A DNA stretch of 64,000 bases from Pseudoalteromonas sp. N1230-9 (lineage in GTDB: Bacteria; Pseudomonadota; Gammaproteobacteria; Enterobacterales; Alteromonadaceae), in NCBI RefSeq assembly GCF_032716425.1, contig NZ_CP090419.1, positions 2,730,001 to 2,794,000 on the forward strand, written 5' to 3'. Shown in pieces: positions 54,223-62,997 of this stretch. Numbering within the stretch: position 1 is the first letter of the stretch; each line of letters begins with the position of its first letter. A model generated the notes under the pieces. It saw only the letters and a program-made list of their open reading frames with translations, did no database searches and was not told the DNA's origin. The translations under genes were made by a program, and so were the position numbers.

Positions 54223-55791
54223 TTATGCACTCTTCTCGTGCGTCGCTTTACCTAAGCAACACACCAATGTCGCAAGCAAAGTGCCAATGCACAGCTGCCA
54301 AGTAAAGCCTAAGTAAAAACGCATTGACTCAGGTAGTAGCCAGTCAATCATGTACGGCTGCATTAGTAAGGTCACCATAAAGCCCGCTATTAGCGCTGCT
54401 AACACTGAGCCTTCACTGCCTCGTTTGGTGAACAAGGTGGTAAAATACACACCTAACAAACCGCTGTACGAGAACACCATTACACTTAGCGCAAATTTTA
54501 ATAATGGCATATCACTGTATTGCTGCCAGAAATAACAAAGAATAGCCATCAGCGCTAAGGCAAGGCTAACCATTGCCATCCCTACACGACCTGCTCTCAC
54601 AAAGTGATGATCGCTTACTTGCTTGTTATGCTTTTCTAAATACGGGCGATAGATATCTTGTACAATGACTGAAGACATCGAACTAAGCCCAGAGTTCAAA
54701 GTAGAAATAGCCGCAGCAATAATACCCACGCTGACTAAACCTTTAACCCCGGCTGGTACTTCGTTTAATACGTAGTACATAAAGATAGTGATTTTTTCGC
54801 CATTAAATTCTTGTACGACCGTTTGCCCAGCTTCGTTATTCATTAGTGCAGGTTGCTGATAAACAATATAAAGCAGCAAACCAATAAAGATAAAAATAGC
54901 CATAACCGGGATCACCATCACCACCGATAGTAATAACGCTTTACTGCCTTCTTTTGGACTTTTACAGGTTAATAAACGCTGCGTCATATCTTGGTCTAAA
55001 CCAAATGCGGCGATGTTTAATAGCACAAACCCCGTTAACACAGAGGCCATGTTGAATACCCCTGACGGGCCAAAGTCTAAATCAAATTTAAACAGCGCAA
55101 GTTTTGAATCTGCACCAGGACTTGGCTCATTCAGCGTTGCAATAATGGTTGAAAAATCAGCCGGAATAACATTCAACAAGCACCAAATAACCGCAATAGC
55201 CGCACTGACATAAACGATACTTTGCAGTACATCAGAATAAATAACGCTACGAATACCCCCTAAAAAGGTATAAAGCAGACCCGCCAGCGCCAGCACTAAA
55301 GTCGCGATAACCACACTATCGGCATCGATATTGCCATATAGAATCATCGCCACAGCAATAGCGGCCATGTATAAACGAGCACCACTGGCAAACACACGGC
55401 CAAATAAATACATCATGCCGCTACGGCGCTTGGCCTTTGGCCCGATACGTTTTTCAAGCAGTTCATACACAGTGAACACTTTTTGCTGGTAGAACTTTGG
55501 AATTAAAAACGCCGACACCACAAATGCCGCAATAAACGCACCGATATTAGTCGCAAGGTAAGAAAAGTCACCTTGATAGCCTTGATCTGGCCCGCCAATA
55601 AACGTTGCCGCTGATTGCGAAGTCGCTAAAACAGAAATAGCCACCATCCACGTTGGCATGCTATTTCCGCCTAGAAAAAAATCTTGGCTTGAGTTAGCGC
55701 GTTTGCGATTAAACCACCAGCCACTTAGCAATAAAATTGCACCATAACTTGCGAATACTAGCCAATCGAGAAAAGCGTAATTTGCACTCAT
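54223..55791 (-). CDS. SSS-family sodium:solute symporter (probable MurNAc importer)
   Basis: 522 aa with about thirteen membrane helices. The family segments are WFNRKRANSSQDFFLGGNSM, TSQSAATFIGGPDQGYQGDF, and FGLDQDMTQRLLTCKSPKEG. It couples Na+ entry to substrate uptake in the inner membrane. First gene of the operon with kinase, murQ and namZ, which suggests MurNAc or a small muropeptide as substrate, in place of the PTS permease MurP. Confidence 0.85.
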   Translation of the reverse strand: MSANYAFLDWLVFASYGAILLLSGWWFNRKRANSSQDFFLGGNSMPTWMVAISVLATSQSAATFIGGPDQGYQGDFSYLATNIGAFIAAFVVSAFLIPKFYQQKVFTVYELLEKRIGPKAKRRSGMMYLFGRVFASGARLYMAAIAVAMILYGNIDADSVVIATLVLALAGLLYTFLGGIRSVIYSDVLQSIVYVSAAIAVIWCLLNVIPADFSTIIATLNEPSPGADSKLALFKFDLDFGPSGVFNMASVLTGFVLLNIAAFGLDQDMTQRLLTCKSPKEGSKALLLSVVMVIPVMAIFIFIGLLLYIVYQQPALMNNEAGQTVVQEFNGEKITIFMYYVLNEVPAGVKGLVSVGIIAAAISTLNSGLSSMSSVIVQDIYRPYLEKHNKQVSDHHFVRAGRVGMAMVSLALALMAILCYFWQQYSDMPLLKFALSVMVFSYSGLLGVYFTTLFTKRGSEGSVLAALIAGFMVTLLMQPYMIDWLLPESMRFYLGFTWQLCIGTLLATLVCCLGKATHEKSA

Positions 55792-55815
55792 TTATTATCC
55801 TAACCCAAACCCTAA

Positions 55816-55832
55816 TGGAATATATTATTCCA
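55816..55832. promoter_or_regulatory. Probable RpiR/MurR operator upstream of the symporter operon
   Basis: TGGAATA-TAT-TATTCCA, perfect 7-base arms, 25 bases before the symporter ATG. Shares its arm words with sites near 46491 and 59242. Confidence 0.65.
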
Positions 55833-55871
55833 CCATTATGACAAAATTAAAATAGTTTTATTTTATTATTT

Positions 55872-56621
55872 TTATTCAACTAAGCTAGGTAATTGCCACT
55901 GACTTTGCTTCTGTTGGTATTGCGCTTTAGTCAAGCTGACTAATAGCGGCTTTTTACGTTCATCTAACCAAGCAAGTAACGCATCCATATTGCTTTCTGT
56001 CATTGCTGTGCAACCTGCTGTAGGTTTACTTGGCGCGCGCCATAAATGCATAAAGATACAACTGCCCGCACCATTGATATTGCTTGGATTATGCTTAACA
56101 ACAATGCCTTTTTTGTAAAGGTTATCTTGGCTGTAAATATCACGACGCATCCATTCTGAAGAGTCTTTTACGGCATCTTCACCTACTTGTGCTTTATCAA
56201 CCAATTGGTTGTAAAACGGTGAGCCTTTCACATCAATACAATAATCATTGGCGGTCATTGCTTGATAACTGAGGTTTGTTTGCAATGAATCTAAATAACC
56301 AAAAGCAGTACCAAGCTCAAAAATACCTGCTGGCGCTTTACCATCACCTTCTTGTTTTCGTTGACCAGGCTGTGCAGGATGCAGCCCCACTCCCCACGCA
56401 AGGCCAGTACGACCTAGTACCACCGCGTGTTGCTGGCCTTGTTGTTGCCAGCTACCAGCAGTTTTTTCAAAGCGATACAGGGTGGCATCAATGGCATCAC
56501 TGTCATTGGCCACCACCACGACGAGCTGTTGATGGCTGTTATCAATAACAGGTTTTGGTGATTCTTTGCTGGCACAAGCCGATAAACTCATAACTGCAAT
56601 AAGACTGACTAGTTTTTTCAT
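55872..56621 (-). CDS. L,D-transpeptidase-fold lipoprotein (YkuD type)
   Basis: About 249 aa. Lipobox SLSAC (cysteine near residue 16). The YkuD active site lies in GSCIFMHLWRAPSKPTAGCT, with the histidine and cysteine spaced as in the HxxxxxxxxxxxGC pattern. It cuts or links peptidoglycan peptides. The ATG at 56621 overlaps the epimerase stop (ATGA), so coupled translation supports it over the ATG at 56630. Such proteins may act as L,D-carboxypeptidases on muropeptides; the exact reaction is unknown. Confidence 0.85.
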   Translation of the reverse strand: MKKLVSLIAVMSLSACASKESPKPVIDNSHQQLVVVVANDSDAIDATLYRFEKTAGSWQQQGQQHAVVLGRTGLAWGVGLHPAQPGQRKQEGDGKAPAGIFELGTAFGYLDSLQTNLSYQAMTANDYCIDVKGSPFYNQLVDKAQVGEDAVKDSSEWMRRDIYSQDNLYKKGIVVKHNPSNINGAGSCIFMHLWRAPSKPTAGCTAMTESNMDALLAWLDERKKPLLVSLTKAQYQQKQSQWQLPSLVE

Positions 56622-57730
56622 GCTGGCCATACTCCGTTTGTAATTAGTTCAAGCCCCGTTATTGATTCAATGCCAAGACCTGGGGCATCCGATAAGCGTA
56701 TTTGTGGGCCGCTAAATTCAACGCCCCCTTGCACAGGGTCATATTGACCAAGGGCTGGGCCATCTAAATCGATTTTACTGATTTGCTGTGCTTTGGCAGA
56801 GGCTAAATGTGCAGCACCAGCTACGGCAATACTGCCCTCTAGCATACAACCTATCATACACTCTGCTTGATATTGGGCTGTGATATTAGCAATCTCAATT
56901 GCTCGGCTTAAACCGCCCGTTTTCATTAATTTAATATTGATAATATCAACTGCACCAAGTTCTAAAAGTTGGATCACTTGCTTCGGTGAAAAGGCGCTTT
57001 CATCGGCCATAATCGGGGTATTCACTCGCTCAGTAATATATTTGAGACCTTGAATATCACTGCTTTTTACTGGCTGCTCAACCAACTCTAATACCACGCC
57101 TGCTTGCTCTAGTTGCTGCAGTGCAAACACAGTTTGTTTGGCATCCCAGCCTTGGTTTACATCTAAACGTAACTGCGCCTTAGCGGCAAAGCCTGCATGA
57201 ATTGCTTTTACGCGTTCAATATCTTGATTAAGGTTATTGCCGATTTTTATTTTTAATACATCAAAGCCTTGCTCAACCGCTCGCTGACAGTCACTGAGCA
57301 TTTTATCTATGTTATCGACACTAATGGTGATATCGGTTTTCAGCGCTGACTTACCACCGCCAAGTAACTTATATAAAGGCGCTTGATAGAGCTTGCCCCA
57401 CAAGTCGTAAACCGCCAACTCTAAGGCCGCTTTTGCACTACTGTTACCAACCACGGTTGATTGAATAATGTGGGTTAGCTGGTTAATATTTTCGATTTCT
57501 TGCCCGACTAGTTTAGGGGCAATAAACTGCTGAATGACCGCTATCATTCCTTGATGGCTATCGCCTGTAATAACCGGTGTTGAGGCCGCAGAGCCATAGC
57601 CAACTTGGCCACATTCGGTGTCGATTAAAACCACTAAGTCCTCAATAAAACTTACTTCTCTCAGTGCTGTTTTAAATGGAGTAACTAATGGCACTTTGAG
57701 CTTTGCAAAGCGAACAGCTTTAATTTTCAT
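56618..57730 (-). CDS. L-Ala-D/L-Glu epimerase (enolase superfamily)
   Basis: 370 aa. Muconate-lactonising-enzyme fold: the KxK base VLKIKIG (about residue 162), metal ligands in RLDVNQGWD, LELVEQPV and IMADESAF, the second base in INIKLMKTGG, and the specificity segment IGCMLEGS. It epimerises L-Ala-D-Glu from murein tripeptide so that the dipeptide can be used. It lies 8 bases after the NlpC/P60 gene, which would make that dipeptide. Close to AEE (YcjG/YkfB) enzymes. Confidence 0.92.
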   Translation of the reverse strand: MKIKAVRFAKLKVPLVTPFKTALREVSFIEDLVVLIDTECGQVGYGSAASTPVITGDSHQGMIAVIQQFIAPKLVGQEIENINQLTHIIQSTVVGNSSAKAALELAVYDLWGKLYQAPLYKLLGGGKSALKTDITISVDNIDKMLSDCQRAVEQGFDVLKIKIGNNLNQDIERVKAIHAGFAAKAQLRLDVNQGWDAKQTVFALQQLEQAGVVLELVEQPVKSSDIQGLKYITERVNTPIMADESAFSPKQVIQLLELGAVDIINIKLMKTGGLSRAIEIANITAQYQAECMIGCMLEGSIAVAGAAHLASAKAQQISKIDLDGPALGQYDPVQGGVEFSGPQIRLSDAPGLGIESITGLELITNGVWPA

Positions 57731-57738
57731 AATGGCCT

Positions 57739-59115
57739 CTAGCGAATACGCTTAATGTTATAAACACGATCTAAGTAGCTGGTTTCTTGAGATAATCTAA
57801 GTGGCAATAATGGCGTGACCGACACCCCATTCAAGGCACTACTATAAAAACTGCCATCGCCTTTGTTATAACCTAAGCCTTTAACGTCATGAATAACATA
57901 AGGCTCACCATGATGCTCCCCTAAGTACATCATTACATGACCCGGAATATAAATTAGATCGCCAATCGCCATGTTTTTAACCGTTGACAACTTATCATCT
58001 GCCGCAGTATTTTTATCAAAACGACTATTTTTCCCGTATTCACTACTGCCTTGCTGCCCTGAATTACGCGGCATTAGGAGGCCAAAACTCTTATAAATTT
58101 CACCAACAAACCCTGTGCAGTCGCGGCCATTGTAATCATGACCCCAACCATAACGCTCGCCTAAAAACTTAAAGCCTTGTTTAATCAGATTCTGCTCGTT
58201 GTAGTCTAGGTAGCCTAAATTTACATCGGCAGTTTTGCTGATCATCGCAGCTTTAATAACCAGTTTGCCTTGCTCATCGCGGGTAGGTAACTGTACAACA
58301 TGGCTAGCATAGCTGTTTTGGCCGTTGAGCAAATACGGTACTTGCTCATTATCAACTAAAGGTAAGCGTACTCCCATATCGAGCTGTACTTCTGAAAGGC
58401 TTTCATCGCTTGGCACATAAGCGGTATTTACTTTTGCACCAGTTACCACCAAGAAGTTATCTTGTTCGCGATAAGCTTTTATTTTATCCGCATCTGCAAA
58501 GGCAAGATCTTCGGCAGGCGTCCACGCTAAGTAGTTGTAAGCACGTACTAACAGCCATTTTTTATCTGCGCTTTGATGCAATACAGCAACCGCTTCGCCC
58601 GGGAACATACCGCTTTCTTGAAAGCGATCTAAGTCTTGATCAAGGCCGCTATTTAAAACTCTATCCCAGGTTGGAAAAGTACGTAATGCAGTGCGCTTAA
58701 CGACCACAGCAAAGCGTACCTCATTGCTATCTGCGACCTTATTAAGGTTTAAGTTAGCCTGATATTTTGCAAAATCTTTCGCGGTGAGTTGTCGGCCATC
58801 GGTAAAAAAGCGCGGGCTTTTTGGAATTGAGCTTGCCGAATGAATGGCGCTTGTTAGCTCGTCTTTAGTGAGCGATTTTTGAAATGACAGTGGATCAACA
58901 ATGTATTTATTATCTTTAATTAATTTCTCGTTGAAGGCTGCAATTTGCGCCTCTGTCATGATCATTTTTGCTGATCCACCTTTCGCTAACCAGTAACTTG
59001 GTGAAAGCTGTGACTGCGTAACCCCGATAACATCTGATTGCCAACCCTCAGCATGCATAGGTGCACTAAAAGCAACACCTAAAGTAATTGATAAAGCAAT
59101 AATTGAACGATGCAT
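57739..59115 (-). CDS. NlpC/P60 endopeptidase with SH3-like domains (YkfC type)
   Basis: 458 aa. Signal peptide (cut after APMHA, about residue 22). SH3-like domains lie at about residues 140-290 (FPGEAVAVLHQSADKKWLLV, YLAWTPAEDL), and the C-terminal NlpC/P60 domain has GRDCTGFVGEIY (catalytic cysteine) and GHVMMYLG (histidine). This plan is that of gamma-D-glutamyl-L-diamino acid endopeptidases that release L-Ala-D-Glu. Periplasmic. First gene of the endopeptidase-epimerase-L,D-transpeptidase operon. Confidence 0.9.
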   Translation of the reverse strand: MHRSIIALSITLGVAFSAPMHAEGWQSDVIGVTQSQLSPSYWLAKGGSAKMIMTEAQIAAFNEKLIKDNKYIVDPLSFQKSLTKDELTSAIHSASSIPKSPRFFTDGRQLTAKDFAKYQANLNLNKVADSNEVRFAVVVKRTALRTFPTWDRVLNSGLDQDLDRFQESGMFPGEAVAVLHQSADKKWLLVRAYNYLAWTPAEDLAFADADKIKAYREQDNFLVVTGAKVNTAYVPSDESLSEVQLDMGVRLPLVDNEQVPYLLNGQNSYASHVVQLPTRDEQGKLVIKAAMISKTADVNLGYLDYNEQNLIKQGFKFLGERYGWGHDYNGRDCTGFVGEIYKSFGLLMPRNSGQQGSSEYGKNSRFDKNTAADDKLSTVKNMAIGDLIYIPGHVMMYLGEHHGEPYVIHDVKGLGYNKGDGSFYSSALNGVSVTPLLPLRLSQETSYLDRVYNIKRIR

Positions 59116-59241
59116 AGCTGTTCCTTAATTCTTTGTAAATGCGTGAATCTAATAATTTAGCAAATGCGTGCAGCCCCTTACTTGCAGTGTCGATAAGCTC
59201 CTTCGCATACACAAAACAAAATTCACAATTATTATTTTTTT

Positions 59242-59258
59242 TGGAATATTTTATTAAA
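59242..59258. promoter_or_regulatory. Degenerate RpiR-type operator
   Basis: TGGAATA-TTT-TATTAAA in the divergent region between the NlpC/P60 gene and the receptor gene. The left arm is perfect; the right arm departs at CC to AA. Confidence 0.4.
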
Positions 59259-59380
59259 TTTACCACAAATTTATTATGAAGCAAGGTAACTTAATTTTCA
59301 TACTTATTAACTTATTTGCATCCAAAGTGTTAGCAACTACGTTTATAGTGTAAACCTCCCTTGAAAAGGAATTTATAAAA

Positions 59381-61396
59381 ATGAACAAGTTATACCTATT
59401 GCTGGGCTGTATTAGCTGCTCAGGAGACGCGTTAGCAAATATTGAAAAAATCACTGTGTATGGGCATCGCACAGGATTAATAGGTGAATCAATTAGTGCC
59501 TCAAGCGGTGTTATTGGTCAAGGTGAAATTGAAAACCGCCCCATGCTAAGAAGTACTGAAATGCTTGAACTCATTCCAGGTATGGCGGTAACGCAACATA
59601 GTGGCTCAGGTAAAGCAAACCAATATTTTATTCGTGGCTTTAACCTAGATCACGGGACTGATTTTGCGACCAATATTGATGGTATGCCGATTAATATGCG
59701 TAGCCATGGCCATGGTCAAGGTTATACGGATTTAAACTTCATCATTCCTGAAACCATTGCCACCGTTAGCTACCAAAAAGGAAGTTATGATGCTCGACAG
59801 GGTGACTTTTCTACAGCAGGCAGTGCCTATTTTCACCTTACAGATAATCCAAAACACCAGCAACTCGACTTTACTGTTGGTGAAGATAGCTACTTAAGAG
59901 CAGTAGCCTTAGGCCATATAAAAGTTGGTAACGGAAAATTAATAGCTGCAACAGAGTGGCAAGGTTATGATGGCCCTTGGCAAGACATTGATGAAGACGT
60001 AAATAAAAAGAACGCCCTACTTCGCTATGTGAACGAATCAAAAAGTGGCAACTTATCAATTACAGCTATGGCTTACGACAACAGCTGGAACTCTGCAGAT
60101 CAAATCCCTCAAAGAGCCATTGATCAAGGTATTATCTCTGAACTAGGGTCGCTGGACACCACGCTAGGCGGTGAATCGAGTCGTTATAGTTTATCGACGA
60201 ACTGGCAAAACGAACACTTTACAGCTAACGCTTATATTATTGATTATGAGCTAAATTTATTTTCTAACTTCTCTTATTTGCTAAATGACCCTATTAATGG
60301 TGACCAATTCAACCAACAAGATAAGCGCACAATTTCAGGCGGAGCTCTGAGCTATCAATTTTCCGATAAACTATACGCTATACCTGTAAGCCATAGTGTT
60401 GGTATAGAGCTTCGTAATGACAATATCGATAATGTGGGGCTTTATAATACGAAGGCCCGTAAGTTTTTATCTACTGTTCGTGAAGACAGTGTAGATGAAA
60501 CAAGTTATGCCGCATTTTGGCAAACTCAATTAACATTAAGCGAGCAACTTGAGGCGACTATCGGTGTTCGTTATGACTATTTAGATACCAGTGTAGATAG
60601 CAACAATACGGCTAACTCAGGAGAAGCTGATGACGACTTGCTTGGTTTTAAAGCGAGTCTAACCTACTTATTCAGCGATAACTTGGCAGGTTATGCAAAC
60701 TGGGGGCAATCCTTCCACTCAAATGATGCTCGTGGCGCGACAATTAGCCTAGACCCCGTCACGCTTGAAGCTGCTGACACTGTGGACTTGCTTGTTAAAA
60801 GTAATGGTGCAGAAGTGGGTATGCGCTACTTTGATGAAAAGCAATTCAACTTTTCTGCCGCGCTTTGGTGGCTAGAGCTTGATTCCGAATTACTGTTTGT
60901 TGGCGATGCTGGTAATACAGAAGCCAGTGATGCGTCAAAACGTTACGGCTTAGAGCTTAGTGCATACTATTGGCTAGCCGATACACTAAGCCTAGATGCT
61001 GAAGCATCATTCACTCACTCTCGTTTAGATATTGATAGTAACAATGACCGTATTGAAGGAGCGGTTCCTATCGTTGCAAGCGCCGGTATAAACTGGCAAA
61101 TAACTGAAAAATGGCAAACCTCATTACGCTTACGTCATATTGGTAAACGTATGTTAAGTGATGATGGCGACAAGCGCTCAGAGCCGCTTACAGTCGTAAA
61201 TGGTCTTGTTAGCTACCAACAAACTCATTGGAAAGTAGGCTTAGAGCTACTCAATCTTTTCGATAGTAACGACCATGATATCGATTATTACTATGCTTCA
61301 CGCTTAGCGGGAGAGCCCGCAGAAGGCATAGAGGATAACCACTTTCACCCTATTGAACCTCGTACAGTGAGACTTAATCTAAGTTTATTGTTTTAA
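59381..61396 (+). CDS. TonB-dependent receptor
   Basis: 671 aa. Signal peptide with cut near GDALA (about residue 19), a TonB-box-like KITVYGHRT, plug with RGFNLDHGTDFATNIDGMP, MRSHGHGQGYTDLNF, and a barrel ending in TVRLNLSLLF. The HGTDFAT/HGHGQGY signature belongs to a widespread receptor clade; I do not recall a proven substrate. It diverges from the muropeptide-processing operon across 265 bases and so probably brings in the same material. AAAGGA lies before the ATG. Confidence 0.9.
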   Translation: MNKLYLLLGCISCSGDALANIEKITVYGHRTGLIGESISASSGVIGQGEIENRPMLRSTEMLELIPGMAVTQHSGSGKANQYFIRGFNLDHGTDFATNIDGMPINMRSHGHGQGYTDLNFIIPETIATVSYQKGSYDARQGDFSTAGSAYFHLTDNPKHQQLDFTVGEDSYLRAVALGHIKVGNGKLIAATEWQGYDGPWQDIDEDVNKKNALLRYVNESKSGNLSITAMAYDNSWNSADQIPQRAIDQGIISELGSLDTTLGGESSRYSLSTNWQNEHFTANAYIIDYELNLFSNFSYLLNDPINGDQFNQQDKRTISGGALSYQFSDKLYAIPVSHSVGIELRNDNIDNVGLYNTKARKFLSTVREDSVDETSYAAFWQTQLTLSEQLEATIGVRYDYLDTSVDSNNTANSGEADDDLLGFKASLTYLFSDNLAGYANWGQSFHSNDARGATISLDPVTLEAADTVDLLVKSNGAEVGMRYFDEKQFNFSAALWWLELDSELLFVGDAGNTEASDASKRYGLELSAYYWLADTLSLDAEASFTHSRLDIDSNNDRIEGAVPIVASAGINWQITEKWQTSLRLRHIGKRMLSDDGDKRSEPLTVVNGLVSYQQTHWKVGLELLNLFDSNDHDIDYYYASRLAGEPAEGIEDNHFHPIEPRTVRLNLSLLF

Positions 61397-61460
61397 TAAT
61401 CTTAATACAGGCTCTATACATTTTATAACTACGTATAGAGCCCTACCGTGTGAGGTTGTC

Positions 61461-61712
61461 ATTTATGGCGAAACTATTTTAATACGCGTGAAACAAGTTT
61501 CACGCCTACGGGGTGCATTTTTATATTTCGAGTTGGGGGGGAATTCGAGGTGTGAAAGCATGATGTTCGCCACTGAAGTCGCTCCTACCCTGTAAGTCGT
61601 TATTTATGGCGAAACTATTTTAATGCGCGCGAAACAAGTTTCACGCCTACGGGGGTACATTTTTTGTATTTTGAGTTGGGAATTTAATTTGTGGTGTGGA
61701 AAGTGTGTGGTT
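61461..61712. repeat. Tandem imperfect duplication of a REP-like element
   Basis: ATTTATGGCGAAACTATTTT occurs at 61461 and again at 61602, a period of 141 bases. Each copy continues into a palindrome: GCGTGAAAC-AA-GTTTCACGC (61486-61505) and GCGCGAAAC-AA-GTTTCACGC (61627-61646), then CCTACGGGG. On the minus strand the palindrome reads GTAGGCGTGAAAC, the same as at 40806 and 42291. Confidence 0.85.
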
Positions 61713-61732
61713 CGCGAATTGCGGGCACAAAA

Positions 61733-61752
61733 AAACCGACTTTCGTCGGTTT
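61733..61752 (-). terminator. Terminator of the tRNA array
   Basis: AAACCGAC-TTTC-GTCGGTTT, 8-base stem, then a T-run on the minus strand, after the last tRNA-Arg. Confidence 0.9.
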
Positions 61753-61781
61753 ATTCACTTTAACTCTACTTGAGAGAAAAG

Positions 61782-61858
61782 TGGCGGACGCGGGAGGATT
61801 CGAACCTCCGACCGCCTGGTTCGTAGCCAGGTACTCTATCCAGCTGAGCTACGCGTCC
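61782..61858 (-). tRNA. tRNA-Arg(ACG), copy 1
   Basis: 77 bases including encoded CCA. Acceptor GGACGCG/CGCGTCC, D-arm TAGCTCAGCTGGATAGAG, anticodon loop CTACGAA with ACG, T-arm GGAGGTTCGAATCCTCC. Last of four in the minus-strand order. Confidence 0.97.
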
Positions 61859-61915
61859 GCAGTGTAGTGATGCATGTTTAAGTCTTGCATTGACTGTGCC
61901 TTAAAGACACAAAAA

Positions 61916-61935
61916 AACCGACTGCTTGTCGGCTT
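61916..61935 (-). terminator. Terminator-like hairpin inside the tRNA array
   Basis: AACCGAC-TGCTT-GTCGGCTT plus a T-run, between tRNA-Arg copies 2 and 1. One mismatch. It may cut expression of the last copy. Confidence 0.7.
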
Positions 61936-61956
61936 ATGTCACTTTCTAAGAGAAAG

Positions 61957-62033
61957 TGGCGGACGCGGGAGGATTCGAACCTCCGACCGCCTGGTTCGTA
62001 GCCAGGTACTCTATCCAGCTGAGCTACGCGTCC
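61957..62033 (-). tRNA. tRNA-Arg(ACG), copy 2
   Basis: 77 bases, identical in sequence to copy 1, with encoded CCA. Confidence 0.97.
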
Positions 62034-62095
62034 GCAAGTTGCATTTTATAATCTTGCAATGATTTCATCTTTATACTCGATGTGAGTTTCAAATA

Positions 62096-62172
62096 TGGCG
62101 GACGCGGGAGGATTCGAACCTCCGACCGCCTGGTTCGTAGCCAGGTACTCTATCCAGCTGAGCTACGCGTCC
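62096..62172 (-). tRNA. tRNA-Arg(ACG), copy 3
   Basis: 77 bases, identical to the other copies, with encoded CCA. Confidence 0.97.
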
Positions 62173-62228
62173 ACACGCACATTTGAACATTGCTAATTTA
62201 TTCTCTTAGCAAGAGTTAAAGTAAAAAG

Positions 62229-62305
62229 TGGCGGACGCGGGAGGATTCGAACCTCCGACCGCCTGGTTCGTAGCCAGGTACTCTATCCAGCTGAGCTACG
62301 CGTCC
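62229..62305 (-). tRNA. tRNA-Arg(ACG), copy 4
   Basis: 77 bases, identical to the other copies, with encoded CCA. First tRNA-Arg after tRNA-Ser in the direction of transcription. Confidence 0.97.
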
Positions 62306-62343
62306 ACACATATTACTTTCAAGACATGCCATTTTAGGAAAAA

Positions 62344-62436
62344 TGGTGGAGAAGGAGGGATTCGAACCCTCGATAGAGCTACAAACCCTATACTCCCTTA
62401 GCAGGGGAGCGCCTTCGGCCACTCGGCCACCTCTCC
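62344..62436 (-). tRNA. tRNA-Ser(GCT)
   Basis: 93 bases with the long variable arm of class II tRNAs. Acceptor GGAGAGG pairs with CTTCTCC (one G-T pair). Anticodon loop CTGCTAA gives GCT. CCA is encoded. First in the array, as in the serV-argVYZQ order of E. coli. Confidence 0.96.
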
Positions 62437-62549
62437 ATCTTGTGGGGCGTATAATAAAGATTTCAGGCAATATGTCAAACACTTTTCAAGGAAAATAGTG
62501 TAGATGGTCACAGAATGGTCATAACAACAAAAAACAGACAATTTTTTGC

Positions 62550-62762
62550 TCAGTCTTTCGCTGGTTTTTCCTTATTAGTCAATATATCCAAGCCTGTTAA
62601 AGGAATTAGCTCATCAGTCATTTCTGCGAGATATTGATCTTGATAACCCAATTGTTGAAATTCAGCAATACACGCACGATAAAACGCATCACGCTGGTGA
62701 TCGCTTTTATTCGCTTCAGTAGGCAACTGCGAAGGCTTCTTTTTCATTATTATAAAGTCCAT
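62550..62762 (-). CDS. Small conserved-looking protein of unknown function
   Basis: Up to 70 aa; no membrane helix. Basic N-terminus (MKKKPSQLPTEANKSD), then a helical segment (QRDAFYRACIAEFQQLGYQD) and an acidic stretch. The ATG at 62747 (MKKKPS) may be the real start, as no clear ribosome site distinguishes the two. I do not recognise a family. It stands alone between tRNA-Ser and lysS. Confidence 0.5.
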   Translation of the reverse strand: MDFIIMKKKPSQLPTEANKSDHQRDAFYRACIAEFQQLGYQDQYLAEMTDELIPLTGLDILTNKEKPAKD

Positions 62763-62956
62763 TTACGCATTGGATGATAATCGCGCAATTTTCTCATAAC
62801 CAGGTTAAAAATAACACTATTACAATTACACTTTAGAATAAAAAGTTAAAACTAAGTTACTATGAAAAAATAGCAATTCAGTAACTCTTTTTAGATCAGC
62901 TAATTAAAAAAAGAATGTAAGGGGATAAGTGGAAAATTTCAGAATTTTCTGATAAC

Positions 62957-62982
62957 AAAACGCCGCTTAAAAGCGGCGTTTT
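62957..62982 (-). terminator. Terminator of lysS
   Basis: AAAACGCCGCTT-AA-AAGCGGCGTTTT, 12 complementary bases per arm with the inner pairs open in the loop, 16 bases past the lysS stop. Confidence 0.93.
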
Positions 62983-62997
62983 AAAGACATTAGCTGA

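Larger units (their letters stand above)
61397..61781. other. Gene-free region holding duplicated REP-like elements
   Basis: 385 bases between the receptor gene and the tRNA array. It contains two imperfect copies of a roughly 110-base element (listed) and the tRNA terminator at 61733. No coding region seen. Confidence 0.7.

Noticed and set aside
61782..62305. CRISPR-like array because of four identical regularly spaced units
   Set aside because: The units fold as tRNA-Arg(ACG) with CCA; the spacers are short tRNA gaps of varied length.
61397..62436. tRNA array as an integration site of a genomic island
   Set aside because: No integrase, no direct repeat of a tRNA 3' end beyond the four full genes, and both flanks are ordinary chromosomal genes.
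61874..62482. Open frames across the tRNA array (61874-62062 plus, 62216-62482 minus)
   Set aside because: They run through tRNA genes and have no homology; artefacts.
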